From Acidimicrobiaceae bacterium (GTDB lineage: Bacteria; Actinomycetota; Acidimicrobiia; Acidimicrobiales; RAAP-2): 12,761 bases of DNA. A model generated the notes under the pieces. The model was given only the letters and a program-made list of their open reading frames with translations, did not search any database and had not been told where the DNA came from. Location of the stretch: NCBI GenBank assembly GCA_003151555.1, contig PLXU01000024.1, positions 520 through 13,280 of the forward strand, in the 5' to 3' direction. The stretch's first letter is position 1. The number at the start of each line of letters is the position of its first letter. Of the stretch, positions 1 to 6,401 are shown piece by piece. Both the position numbers and the translations under genes were made by a program.

Positions 1-958
1 CGCGGTCCATGATCTCCTTGGTGAGCAGTGGCATGGTGTCGAGGGCCGTCATATTCTCGCGCACCTGGTCAGCGTTGGACGCCCCGGTGATGACCGTCGA
101 GACGTTCGGGTTCTTGGCGCACCACGCCAGTGAGAACTGCGCCAGAGTGACGCCCAACTCGTCGGCGATCACCTTGAGCTCGCTCACCTTCTTGTTGCGT
201 CCCTCGTCGGTCAACGCCCCCTTCAGCCATTCGTAACCGGGCAGCGAGGCGCGAGAGCCCTCGGGCACGCCGTTGAGGTACTTGCCGGTCAAGAGACCCG
301 ACGACAGGGGCGACCAGATGGTCGTGCCCAGGCCGATGTCTTCGTAGAGTCGGGCGTACTCCTTTTCCACGCGGTCGCGCCACAGGATGTTGTACTGCGG
401 CTGCTCCATCAGGGGCTTGTGCAGATGGTGCTTGTCGGCGATGTCGTAGGCCGCTCGAATCTCGTCGGCGGTCCACTCCGAGGTTCCCCAGTACAGGGCC
501 TTACCCTGGGTGACCATGTCGCTCATGGCCCACACCGTCTCTTCGATGGGCGTCTTCGGGTCGGCGCGGTGACAGAAGACCAGGTCGACGAAGTCCAGGC
601 CGAATCGCTCGAGCGAGGCGTCGATGGCCTGGCTCAAGTACTTGCGGTTGAGCGTGTTCTTCATGTTGATCTCGTCGTGAATGCCCCAGAACAACTTGGT
701 TGAGACCACGTACTCGTGGCGCTTCCAGCCGAGGTCGCGGAAGGCCTGACCCATGACGCGCTCGGATTCGCCGCCCGAGTACGACTCCGCGTTGTCAAAG
801 AAGTTGACCCCGGCATCCTTGGCGGCGCTTAGGCACTCGGCGGCCTCATTCGCAGTCTCGAGTTGGTTCTTTTGGCCGAACGTGACCCACGATCCGAACG
901 ACAGCACGCTCACTTGAAGTCCCGAGCGGCCTAGGCGGCGATATTCCATCTCTGACAT
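1..958 (-). CDS. Aldo/keto reductase, Kv-beta/YghZ-like family (3' end off the window)
   Basis: Predicted cytoplasmic NADPH-dependent carbonyl reductase; substrate unknown. 319 codons are visible and the C-terminal 10-30 residues of a roughly 330-345 aa family lie beyond base 1. The AKR catalytic tetrad is visible: D55 and Y60 in FFDNAESY, K88 in STKLFWG, and H130 in LVFCHRADP. Other family hallmarks are YWGTSEW, WSPLSSGLLTGKY and the cofactor-binding stretch TGASNADQVREN near the visible end. The overall pattern matches the potassium-channel beta-subunit/YghZ branch. Mammalian Kv-beta has Asn at the fourth tetrad position, whereas the enzyme-like His is kept here. The start is ATG at 958, with AAAGGAG (970-964) five bases upstream. 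A small membrane-protein gene ends 50 bases upstream on the same strand, so the two are probably co-transcribed. Family assignment is firm; physiological role is not. Confidence 0.93.
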   Translation of the reverse strand, partial: MSEMEYRRLGRSGLQVSVLSFGSWVTFGQKNQLETANEAAECLSAAKDAGVNFFDNAESYSGGESERVMGQAFRDLGWKRHEYVVSTKLFWGIHDEINMKNTLNRKYLSQAIDASLERFGLDFVDLVFCHRADPKTPIEETVWAMSDMVTQGKALYWGTSEWTADEIRAAYDIADKHHLHKPLMEQPQYNILWRDRVEKEYARLYEDIGLGTTIWSPLSSGLLTGKYLNGVPEGSRASLPGYEWLKGALTDEGRNKKVSELKVIADELGVTLAQFSLAWCAKNPNVSTVITGASNADQVRENMTALDTMPLLTKEIMDR

Positions 959-1008
959 GTTCTCTCCTTTGCCAAAGCAGCTTTGCTGAGGCGGTCCTTG
1001 CGCGGTGG

Positions 1009-1161
1009 TTACGCGCTGGGGTTGTTGGGTACCGGGGGCCATTCGTCGAACGTGACTGGATCGGTGTTCTTCGGCCGCTTGACGAGCACGGCCACCCCGC
1101 TCAGTGACGCCACGATTAGCGCGATGAATAGCAACTTGACGAGTGTCTTCAGTAGGCCCAT
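1009..1161 (-). CDS. Small membrane protein, 50 aa, unknown function
   Basis: Not recognised. The 50-residue reading frame begins MGLLKTLVKLLF and carries one hydrophobic helix at about residues 9-27, followed by KRPK and a short polar tail rich in Pro and Asn (EWPPVPNNPSA at the C-terminus). This suggests a single-span protein with a positively charged flank and a 22-residue soluble tail. The start is ATG at 1161, with GGAGG only two bases upstream; the spacing is short, but no better start exists. It lies 50 bases ahead of the aldo/keto reductase on the same strand, and divergent from the leuA leader, whose promoter is only about 25-45 bases away. The SD, the clean hydrophobic segment and the position support a real gene. 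No function can be inferred. Confidence 0.6.
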   Translation of the reverse strand: MGLLKTLVKLLFIALIVASLSGVAVLVKRPKNTDPVTFDEWPPVPNNPSA

Positions 1162-1184
1162 TACCTCCCACGATAGTGGCCCTC

Positions 1185-1219
1185 TGGACTTTTCTTTTCG
1201 GTACTGTACAATGATTGCG
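1185..1219 (+). promoter_or_regulatory. Promoter of the leuA leader transcript
   Basis: The -10 hexamer TACAAT lies at 1207-1212. A weak -35 candidate, TGGACT, lies at 1185-1190 with a 16-base spacer. Six bases follow the -10 before GTG at 1219, which puts the predicted transcription start on the first base of the leader peptide's start codon. This TANNNT-N6-start geometry is typical of leaderless transcripts in actinobacteria. The start site is inferred, not measured. Confidence 0.6.
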
Positions 1220-1257
1220 TGACCAGCAACCAGAGTGCCGAGCTACTACTGCAATAG
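1219..1257 (+). CDS. leuA leader peptide (12 codons, three consecutive Leu)
   Basis: GTG-initiated 12-codon frame reading M(V)-T-S-N-Q-S-A-E-L-L-L-Q-stop. The Leu codons CTA CTA CTG occupy 1243-1251 and the stop TAG 1255-1257. It has no Shine-Dalgarno; the start codon coincides with the predicted transcription start, so it is likely translated as a leaderless message. Position (just ahead of a terminator and leuA), length and the Leu run fit an attenuation leader sensing charged tRNA-Leu. The rare-type CTA codons could increase sensitivity to shortage. Leader peptides and a conserved pseudoknot ('LEU element') upstream of actinobacterial leuA have been described by comparative genomics. That this leader belongs to that class is inference. 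Confidence 0.75.
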   Translation: MTSNQSAELLLQ

Positions 1258-1292
1258 GACGAGCGTGAGTTCGTCTGACCCCCCGCATACGC
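1239..1292 (+). promoter_or_regulatory. Candidate leucine attenuator fold (hairpin, pseudoknot, alternative helix)
   Basis: Three pairings can be read in the leader RNA. First, a hairpin of GACGA (1258-1262) with TCGTC (1271-1275), starting right after the leader stop codon. Second, its loop GCGT (1263-1266, extendable by a G-U pair) is complementary to ACGC (1289-1292), which spans the loop and 3' arm of the terminator. This is an H-type pseudoknot that would oppose termination. Third, CGAGCT (1239-1244) can pair with AGTTCG (1268-1273) with one G-U, excluding the hairpin and overlapping the first Leu codon. A ribosome stalled on the Leu codons would choose among these folds. The pairings are visible; the mechanism is inference. 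Confidence 0.5.
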
Positions 1293-1307
1293 GGGGGTTT
1301 TTTGTTT
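1280..1307 (+). terminator. Intrinsic terminator ahead of leuA (attenuator)
   Basis: Perfect 7-bp all-G/C stem, 1280-1286 with 1291-1297, closing a 4-base loop (ATAC). Six T's follow at 1298-1303, then G and three more T's. It lies between the leader peptide stop and the leuA ribosome-binding site, so transcription must read through it to reach leuA. Confidence 0.9.
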
Positions 1308-1327
1308 CTCGCACAATGGCCGTAGCG

Positions 1328-1333
1328 AAAGGA
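1328..1333 (+). promoter_or_regulatory. leuA ribosome-binding site
   Basis: AAAGGA lies five bases before ATG at 1339. It overlaps the alternative in-frame ATG at 1333, so it argues for 1339 as the real start. Confidence 0.65.
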
Positions 1334-1338
1334 TGAAC

Positions 1339-3015
1339 ATGGCGCGCAGCACCCAGCGACCGAGCCCCATGGCGTTCGCCAAGTATCAGCCCACGGTACC
1401 GGTGGACCTGCCCGATCGCACCTGGCCCAACAATCGCCTCACCCGGGCGCCGCGCTGGTGCAGCGTTGACCTGCGCGACGGGAACCAGGCCCTGATCGAC
1501 CCCATGGACATGGACCGAAAGAACGCGATGTTCGTCCAACTGGTGGCCATGGGCTTTAAGGAGATTGAAGTTGGTTTTCCCAGCGCCAGTCAGCCCGACT
1601 TCGACTTCGTGCGCCACATCATCGAAAAGGACCTCATTCCCGACGACGTCACGATTCAGGTCCTGACCCAATGTCGCGAGGACTTGATTCGGCGCACCTT
1701 CGAGTCGCTGCACGGGGCGAAGCGGGCCATCGTGCACTTCTACAACTCGACTTCTACCTTGCAGCGTCGGGTCGTCTTTGGCCTGGACACCGCGGGCATC
1801 ACCAAGATCGCGACTGACGCAGCCACCATCTGCCGTTCGCTCGAAGCAACGTCGCCCACGACGGACTTTCTCTACGAGTACTCGCCCGAAAGTTTCACCG
1901 GCACCGAGCTGGAGTACGCGCTCGAGATTTGCAACGCGGTCATCGAGGTCATCGACCCCTCGCCCGAGCGTCCGTTGATCCTCAACCTGCCGGCCACCGT
2001 CGAGATGTACACGCCCAATCTCTACGCCGACGCCATTGAGTGGTTTCTGCGTCACGTGCACCGTCGCGACAGCGTGATCCTGTCGCTGCATCCCCATAAT
2101 GATCGCGGCACCGGGGTGGCCGCCGCTGAGCTCGGCGTACTGGCCGGCGCCGACCGGGTCGAAGGCACGCTCTTTGGCAACGGCGAACGCACCGGCAACG
2201 TGGACGTCGTGAACCTGGCGCTCAACCTCTTCTCCCAGGGCGTCGACCCCGAGCTGGACATCCGCGACATTGACAAGGCTCGCCACGTCGCCGAGTACGC
2301 GAACCGCCTGCCGGTGCACATGCGCCACCCCTACGTCGGCGAACTGGTCTACACGGCGTTTTCGGGCTCGCACCAGGACGCAATCAAGAAAGGCATGGGC
2401 GCCATTGGCGACAGCTACGACGTCTGGGAGGTTCCCTACCTGCCCATCGACCCCAAGCACACCGGGCGCACTTACGAGGCGATCATTCGTGTCAACTCCC
2501 AATCGGGCAAGGGTGGCGTGGCCTACCTCCTAAATGCCGAACACGGCCTCGACCTGCCGCGCGCGATGCAGGTGGAGTTCTCCAGGCACGTCCAAGAATT
2601 AACTGAGACGTCCGGCACCGAAATCTCACCGGCGCAGATCTGGGACGTGTTCACCACGACCTACTTGCCCGAGAATCCCAAGATCCAACTGCTGTCGAGC
2701 GAGATCTCGGCCGACAATCACAACACGCGCATCTTCGCGCAAGTGGTAGTCGACGGTCAGCACGTCACGCTCAAGGGTGAGGGCAACGGACCCATCGACG
2801 CATTGATGGCGGGACTGCGCAACGAGATGGACGTGCATTTCTCGGTGCGCGACTATCAAGAGCACGCGTTGACCCCGGGTTCGGAGGCGTCGGCCGTGGC
2901 GTACGTCGAAGCGCAGGGTGACGACGGCACCACGTGGTGGGGAGTGGGCATGAGTTCATCGATCCTGGACGCCTCGCTCGAGGCCGTCATTTCGGCCGCC
3001 AATCGCCGTCGCTGA
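1339..3015 (+). CDS. leuA: 2-isopropylmalate synthase
   Basis: First committed step of leucine biosynthesis: acetyl-CoA plus 2-oxoisovalerate gives 2-isopropylmalate, in the cytosol. Of the 558 aa, the catalytic TIM barrel covers about residues 35-330. It carries LRDGNQ with metal ligand D47, HPHND with H251 and H253, and the signature GNGERTGN ending at N287. These keep the spacing of the M. tuberculosis enzyme (D81, H285, H287 as I recall). A linker and a C-terminal LeuA dimer/regulatory domain (about 430-555) follow, expected to bind leucine for feedback inhibition. Length fits the actinobacterial long form. ATG at 1339 is preferred over ATG at 1333 because AAAGGA is then well placed. Expression is probably controlled by the upstream attenuator. 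No other leu or ilv gene is in the window; the next gene is a PQ-loop protein 25 bases downstream. Confidence 0.97.
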   Translation: MARSTQRPSPMAFAKYQPTVPVDLPDRTWPNNRLTRAPRWCSVDLRDGNQALIDPMDMDRKNAMFVQLVAMGFKEIEVGFPSASQPDFDFVRHIIEKDLIPDDVTIQVLTQCREDLIRRTFESLHGAKRAIVHFYNSTSTLQRRVVFGLDTAGITKIATDAATICRSLEATSPTTDFLYEYSPESFTGTELEYALEICNAVIEVIDPSPERPLILNLPATVEMYTPNLYADAIEWFLRHVHRRDSVILSLHPHNDRGTGVAAAELGVLAGADRVEGTLFGNGERTGNVDVVNLALNLFSQGVDPELDIRDIDKARHVAEYANRLPVHMRHPYVGELVYTAFSGSHQDAIKKGMGAIGDSYDVWEVPYLPIDPKHTGRTYEAIIRVNSQSGKGGVAYLLNAEHGLDLPRAMQVEFSRHVQELTETSGTEISPAQIWDVFTTTYLPENPKIQLLSSEISADNHNTRIFAQVVVDGQHVTLKGEGNGPIDALMAGLRNEMDVHFSVRDYQEHALTPGSEASAVAYVEAQGDDGTTWWGVGMSSSILDASLEAVISAANRRR

Positions 3016-3028
3016 GCATCGCCAGGGT

Positions 3029-3041
3029 TAACCTGAATCAG
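3029..3041 (+). promoter_or_regulatory. Candidate leaderless promoter of the PQ-loop gene
   Basis: TAACCT (3029-3034) is followed by exactly six bases and then the GTG start at 3041, the same geometry as the leuA leader promoter. No convincing -35 is present, and there is no Shine-Dalgarno ahead of this GTG, which fits leaderless translation. Chance occurrence of a TANNNT here cannot be excluded. Confidence 0.4.
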
Positions 3042-3661
3042 TGACTTTGCACGCGCTGTACACAGTGATCGGGTGGACGGCGGTGTTGTTCGGTCTCGCA
3101 TCGACAGTGGCTCAATTCCGCCGGGCGTTCACCATCGGGATCGAAGGCATTTCGCTCGCGACGTGGGTCATGTTCGTGATGCTGGGTGTTTACTGGATAA
3201 CCTACGGTGCCACCGTGCACTCGTGGATAATCATTCTCGGGAGTCTGTGCGTGTTGCCACTACAGCTGGCGATCATCTTTCGATTGCAGCCGTGGAAGCG
3301 CTGGAGCGTGTCGTTTCGCTGTTTGGTCTTTTTCGCCTCGTTCTGTATCGTGCCCACGCTCCTCTGGGGATGGAACGGTGGGGTGTTGGGCGTTGGCCTG
3401 GCGATGGTCGGCAATCGCCTGCCCCAGATCATCAAACTGGCTCGTTACCGCGGCGCCGACGGCGTGTCGGTGGGGGCGTGGTCGCTCGGGGTCCTGTGCT
3501 CATCGACGTGGATGGTGTACTACGTAGGTTTTCATTTGTGGTCGGCCTGCATTGCGACCGTCAGTTCGGGGGCGGCCAACGTCACCGTGGCGCTGCTCGC
3601 GAGATGGCGTCACCGCCAGAGTCGCGAGGACATGATTCGCGAGGTCGTCTTCGCGGTCTAG
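3041..3661 (+). CDS. PQ-loop repeat membrane protein (SemiSWEET/SWEET-like fold)
   Basis: 206-aa polytopic inner-membrane protein with about seven hydrophobic segments in two related halves. The first half has a degenerate PQ-loop near residues 18-40 (AQF at 24-26, then IEGISLATW). The second has a clear one at about 124-150: NRLPQIIK with P128-Q129, followed by RGADGVSVGAW. This two-repeat layout is that of PQ-loop proteins, which include small-sugar and amino-acid transporters. The substrate cannot be read from sequence. The start is GTG at 3041, 25 bases after leuA, with no Shine-Dalgarno, so expression may come from readthrough of leuA or from the possible leaderless promoter. Its 3' end converges on the dienelactone hydrolase gene with 29 bases between. 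The link to leucine metabolism is only positional. Confidence 0.8.
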   Translation: MTLHALYTVIGWTAVLFGLASTVAQFRRAFTIGIEGISLATWVMFVMLGVYWITYGATVHSWIIILGSLCVLPLQLAIIFRLQPWKRWSVSFRCLVFFASFCIVPTLLWGWNGGVLGVGLAMVGNRLPQIIKLARYRGADGVSVGAWSLGVLCSSTWMVYYVGFHLWSACIATVSSGAANVTVALLARWRHRQSREDMIREVVFAV

Positions 3662-3690
3662 TTCCGATTCACTCGCCGCGTTGGCGCAAA

Positions 3691-4482
3691 CTACGGCTTC
3701 AGGCGCTCGGAGAAGAACGTAAGCACTTGTTCCAGGGCCACCCGAGTGGGTGATCCTTCACGCTCACCCAAATCTTGGGTGAACACGGAGTGGGCGTGGG
3801 TCGAATAACCCCACGGGTTGGTGGCCGATGAGTCGATTTCAACGCCAATGAACGCGTCGCCCAGTTCCTGGCGAAGACGGGCGAACCGCTCCGCCGGGGC
3901 CTTTTTGTCGCCGGTGAATCGGTAGCCCAGGACGCAGACGCCCTCGGCAACCCGCTCCTTGATGGCGTCCAGGTCGCTGGCGCTCACGCCGAGCTCTGAC
4001 TTGCGTCCGATCGGTAGCGAAGGCTGGGCCAGTACCGGGGCGACCACTACGGGGTCGACCATCATGGCCAGCGCAAAACCACCCGTCAGGCACATGCCGA
4101 TCACGCCCACGCCCGGGCCGCCATTTTGCGTGTGCTCGAAGTGCGCGAGGTCGCGCAGCCACGAGGTCACGGGACTCGCCTTTTCTTTGGCGAAGAGGGT
4201 GAACTCTCGTGAGACGCAAATCCCGCCGAGTGTTCTGAGGGCTTCGCCCACCGTGGGGGGCGCACCGTCGCGGCCGAACAGGTGCGGCATCACGACATGA
4301 AGGTTCCGCGCGGCGACGCGACGGGCGAAGGCGGCGACTAGGGGGGTGATGCCGGGCGCTTCGCTGATGACCAGGACCGCGGGACCGTGTCCCATTCGGT
4401 AGACGTCGCGCGTCACGCCGCGGGCCGTGTACGAACCGCGCTCGAAGTCGGCGAGGTCGTTCGAACGATACGTGGTGCCCAT
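3691..4482 (-). CDS. Dienelactone hydrolase family protein (alpha/beta hydrolase)
   Basis: 263 aa, no signal peptide, predicted cytosolic. The DLH triad is in place: nucleophile C131 in GMCLTGG, D192 in FTGDKKAP, and H229 or H231 in THAHSVF. E41 in ISEAPG matches the conserved Glu that holds the Cys in an inactive position in classical DLH. The N-terminal 25 residues precede the core fold. The family hydrolyses lactones and esters such as dienelactone in chloroaromatic breakdown, but many members have unknown substrates, and no aromatic-degradation gene is nearby. The start is ATG at 4482 with AGGGA (4493-4489) six bases upstream. It is divergent from the zinc-ribbon CPBP gene across 157 bases. 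A 7-bp inverted repeat overlaps its start codon. Confidence 0.88.
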   Translation of the reverse strand: MGTTYRSNDLADFERGSYTARGVTRDVYRMGHGPAVLVISEAPGITPLVAAFARRVAARNLHVVMPHLFGRDGAPPTVGEALRTLGGICVSREFTLFAKEKASPVTSWLRDLAHFEHTQNGGPGVGVIGMCLTGGFALAMMVDPVVVAPVLAQPSLPIGRKSELGVSASDLDAIKERVAEGVCVLGYRFTGDKKAPAERFARLRQELGDAFIGVEIDSSATNPWGYSTHAHSVFTQDLGEREGSPTRVALEQVLTFFSERLKP

Positions 4483-4511
4483 GCAGTGTCCCTGTCGAAG
4501 TTGTACTGCAT
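4481..4511. repeat. Inverted repeat over the DLH start codon
   Basis: ATGCAGT at 4481-4487 and its perfect inverse ACTGCAT at 4505-4511 are separated by 17 bases. On the minus strand the near arm includes the start codon and the loop contains the Shine-Dalgarno AGGGA. A possible minus-strand -10 (TACAAC, 4505-4500) lies at the distal arm. It could be an operator, or an mRNA hairpin if transcription starts further upstream. Confidence 0.4.
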
Positions 4512-4639
4512 TGAACCTAGGTCATCGGCGTCATTGGCGCAGGATCAGCGATCGTGAACCATGTCGCCGCGCACAAAAGCGCTATGCAATACTTCGTCTG
4601 ACAAAGAGGCGACTACTTCAAGCTGAAGGCGGGGACACA

Positions 4640-5617
4640 GTGAATTATTGTCGCCGCTGCGGCACGAAGGTCGTGGGCGCGTTCTGTCAGCACTGCGGGG
4701 CCGCGACGTCGGAGCCTCGGGAGAATCCGCCAGCGGGATCGCCGCTGGGCGCTGCGTCGGTCGACGAGCTCGGTGCCCTACCGCCGCCGCTCGCTGTGGA
4801 TGGTCAGATTGACAGCGCCGAAGGCCATGGTGCCCACGGTGCACCCGAGTCAGCGCAGGTCAGTCACGCCAAAAGTGCCATGGGAACGGTACTTCCCCCG
4901 GGCGAAGCCAGACGGTCCTTGGTGTGGGAGACGCGATTCGTCATGTGGGCATTTCTGTTTCCCGCCGTCATGGGCGCGGTCGTCGAGCTGGCCCAACACG
5001 TCGAAGAAGTCGGCAACATCACTCGATTTTCTGTCATCGTCCACGGTCACCCGGTAACCAATTTGATTCTGGGTATTTTTGAATATCTGGCGGTCGCCGC
5101 GATCGTGCCACTGGCGCTGTTCCTGCTCAATCGAACGGGCCAAAGTCCCGCCGTGATGGGACTCGGCGTGCCCCACTTCAAGAGGGACATCTGGCCCGGT
5201 CTCGGTTTGGCCGCGGGTGCCTTCGCCACCGAGGTGGTCATCCTGATTCCCTTCGCGTCGTTCATGAAACACCACTCTTCGCTCGCCACGTCGGTCGGGG
5301 TGGGTAACGTGCCCAAGTACTACGTCATCGGTGGACTCGCAATGTCCGCGGTCACGGCCATTGCCGAAGAGGTGTTGGTGAACGGTTACCTGATCACCCG
5401 GTTGGGCCAACTCGGCTGGACGCCGCGCAAATCTCTGATTCTGAGCCTCATTCTGCGCACCAGCTACCACGTGTACTACGGGTTGGGCTTCCTGCTCACC
5501 ATTCCCTTCGGCTACTTCGTCACCCGTTCGTTCCAGAAGCACCATAAGTTGAACCGCCCGATCATGGCTCACTTCTTATACGACGCCGTCCTCCTCACCA
5601 TCGCCATTCTTAAATAG
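4640..5617 (+). CDS. Zinc-ribbon CPBP-family membrane protein (CAAX-protease-like)
   Basis: 325 aa. Residues 1-20 form a zinc ribbon with C4, C7, C16 and C19 (YCRRCG ... FCQHCG). A Pro/Ala-rich linker of about 80 residues follows, then a polytopic domain from about residue 95. The latter carries the CPBP (ABI/CAAX protease) motifs: E243-E244, H277 in TSYHVYYG, and H311...D315 in AHFLYD. The family includes Rce1-like prenyl-protein endopeptidases and bacteriocin-immunity proteins. Its first motif is normally EExxxR; here it is EEVLVN, with Asn248 for Arg, and the Phe of the second motif is not evident. Activity is therefore uncertain. The start is GTG at 4640, because it puts the zinc ribbon at the N-terminus and has GGGGA upstream; earlier in-frame ATGs reach back into the divergent gene. 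A zinc-ribbon RDD gene follows 70 bases downstream. Confidence 0.8.
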   Translation: MNYCRRCGTKVVGAFCQHCGAATSEPRENPPAGSPLGAASVDELGALPPPLAVDGQIDSAEGHGAHGAPESAQVSHAKSAMGTVLPPGEARRSLVWETRFVMWAFLFPAVMGAVVELAQHVEEVGNITRFSVIVHGHPVTNLILGIFEYLAVAAIVPLALFLLNRTGQSPAVMGLGVPHFKRDIWPGLGLAAGAFATEVVILIPFASFMKHHSSLATSVGVGNVPKYYVIGGLAMSAVTAIAEEVLVNGYLITRLGQLGWTPRKSLILSLILRTSYHVYYGLGFLLTIPFGYFVTRSFQKHHKLNRPIMAHFLYDAVLLTIAILK

Positions 5618-5675
5618 TCTTCAAGTGCGCCAGTTCTAGAGTTATGTAGAGAGTGCTTCCACGATCGAAGAAATG

Positions 5676-5682
5676 AAAGGAG
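5676..5682 (+). promoter_or_regulatory. Ribosome-binding site of the RDD gene
   Basis: AAAGGAG lies five bases before GTG at 5688. It fixes that GTG as the start and rules out the ATG at 5673, which lies upstream of the site. Confidence 0.8.
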
Positions 5683-5687
5683 TTGAC

Positions 5688-6326
5688 GTGCCCTACTGCT
5701 CAAACTGTGGAACACAGGAAATGGTGGCCCAACAATTCTGCTCGACCTGTGGGGCCGCGACCTCGCGCCCCTTCGCTGAACCGGCGCCGCTGCCGTACTT
5801 CGCCGCGGACTCGGCCCCCCAACCGGGACTCGTTGACCTCGCCGGCTTTTGGTGGCGCGCCCTCAGTTTTATTGTTGATTCGCTCATCGTGGGCGCCGTG
5901 ACGGAGTTGCCCGCGCACGTTATGAGCGCCAGCTTCTATCCGACGGTGGCCCTGTCGCTCATCGTCATCTTCTTCTACTGGGCCCTCTTCATCACCTATT
6001 GGAACGGTCAGACGTTGGGCATGAGGCTCGTCAACATTCGCTGCGTCACGAAGGACGGACGCGGACCCGTTAATCTGCAACGCTCAATGGTGAGGTCGGC
6101 TACCTATAGCTTCCTGTTGCTCATCGGATCGCTGTATCACTTCCAGACGTATAAGAACCCGACGGCGCAACAAACCACGCACGCGGCGCACCAAGCCCTG
6201 ATCCTGTTCGCCCTCCTGGTACCGCATTTACTCGATTTGCTCTGGGCGGCCTGGGACAAGGACAATCAGACGTTGCACGACAAGGTCGCCCAGACCGTTG
6301 CGATTCGTCCGCGCAAGCTCATGTGA
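5688..6326 (+). CDS. Zinc-ribbon RDD-family membrane protein
   Basis: 212 aa. The N-terminal zinc ribbon has C4, C7, C18 and C21 (YCSNCG ... FCSTCG), followed by CGAATS, the same wording as in the preceding gene. After a Pro/Ala linker comes an RDD domain (about 50-205): R57 in WWRALSFIVDSL with D64, a second helix pair around YWALFITYWNGQTLGMRLV, and the terminal Asp, D198, in TLHDKVAQT. RDD proteins are small polytopic proteins of mostly unknown role, some implicated in ion or osmolyte transport. The insert with SLYHFQ and HAAHQA makes this one somewhat longer than the minimal domain. GTG at 5688 is chosen on the strong Shine-Dalgarno. The 70-base gap to the CPBP gene allows either an operon or a separate promoter. 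It converges on the aldolase gene. Confidence 0.87.
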   Translation: MPYCSNCGTQEMVAQQFCSTCGAATSRPFAEPAPLPYFAADSAPQPGLVDLAGFWWRALSFIVDSLIVGAVTELPAHVMSASFYPTVALSLIVIFFYWALFITYWNGQTLGMRLVNIRCVTKDGRGPVNLQRSMVRSATYSFLLLIGSLYHFQTYKNPTAQQTTHAAHQALILFALLVPHLLDLLWAAWDKDNQTLHDKVAQTVAIRPRKLM

Positions 6327-6330
6327 TTGG

Positions 6331-6348
6331 GCGGCGAATCTTCGTCGC
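6331..6348 (+). terminator. Candidate hairpin terminator between RDD and aldolase genes
   Basis: GCGGCGAA (6331-6338) pairs with TTCGTCGC (6341-6348), eight pairs with one G-U and a nominal 2-base loop, four bases after the RDD stop codon. There is no T-run after it, so it would be a non-canonical or weak terminator or a 3'-end stabiliser. It lies between two convergent genes. Confidence 0.35.
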
Positions 6349-6401
6349 GTAATGCACGCATGAAGTGACGCTGACGATCCTCGATATTCCTGCGTGGTCC
6401 C

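Noticed and set aside
971..992. Short palindromic CAAAGCAGCTTTG between the small membrane protein and the aldo/keto reductase
   Set aside because: Competing small pairings with one- to three-base loops, no T-run; too weak to call a terminator or operator.
1333..1338. ATG at 1333 as the leuA start
   Set aside because: The Shine-Dalgarno AAAGGA overlaps it; ATG at 1339 has proper spacing. The difference is two residues.
1246..2502. Long open frame (418 codons) on the minus strand opposite leuA
   Set aside because: Mirror of codon bias in a high-GC gene; no recognisable domain, low-complexity Arg/Val/Gly/Asp composition, and leuA itself is unambiguous on the other strand.
4427..4639. 71-residue N-terminal extension of the zinc-ribbon CPBP protein
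   Set aside because: It would overlap the divergent DLH gene, its translation looks non-coding, and the sister RDD protein has its zinc ribbon right at the N-terminus.
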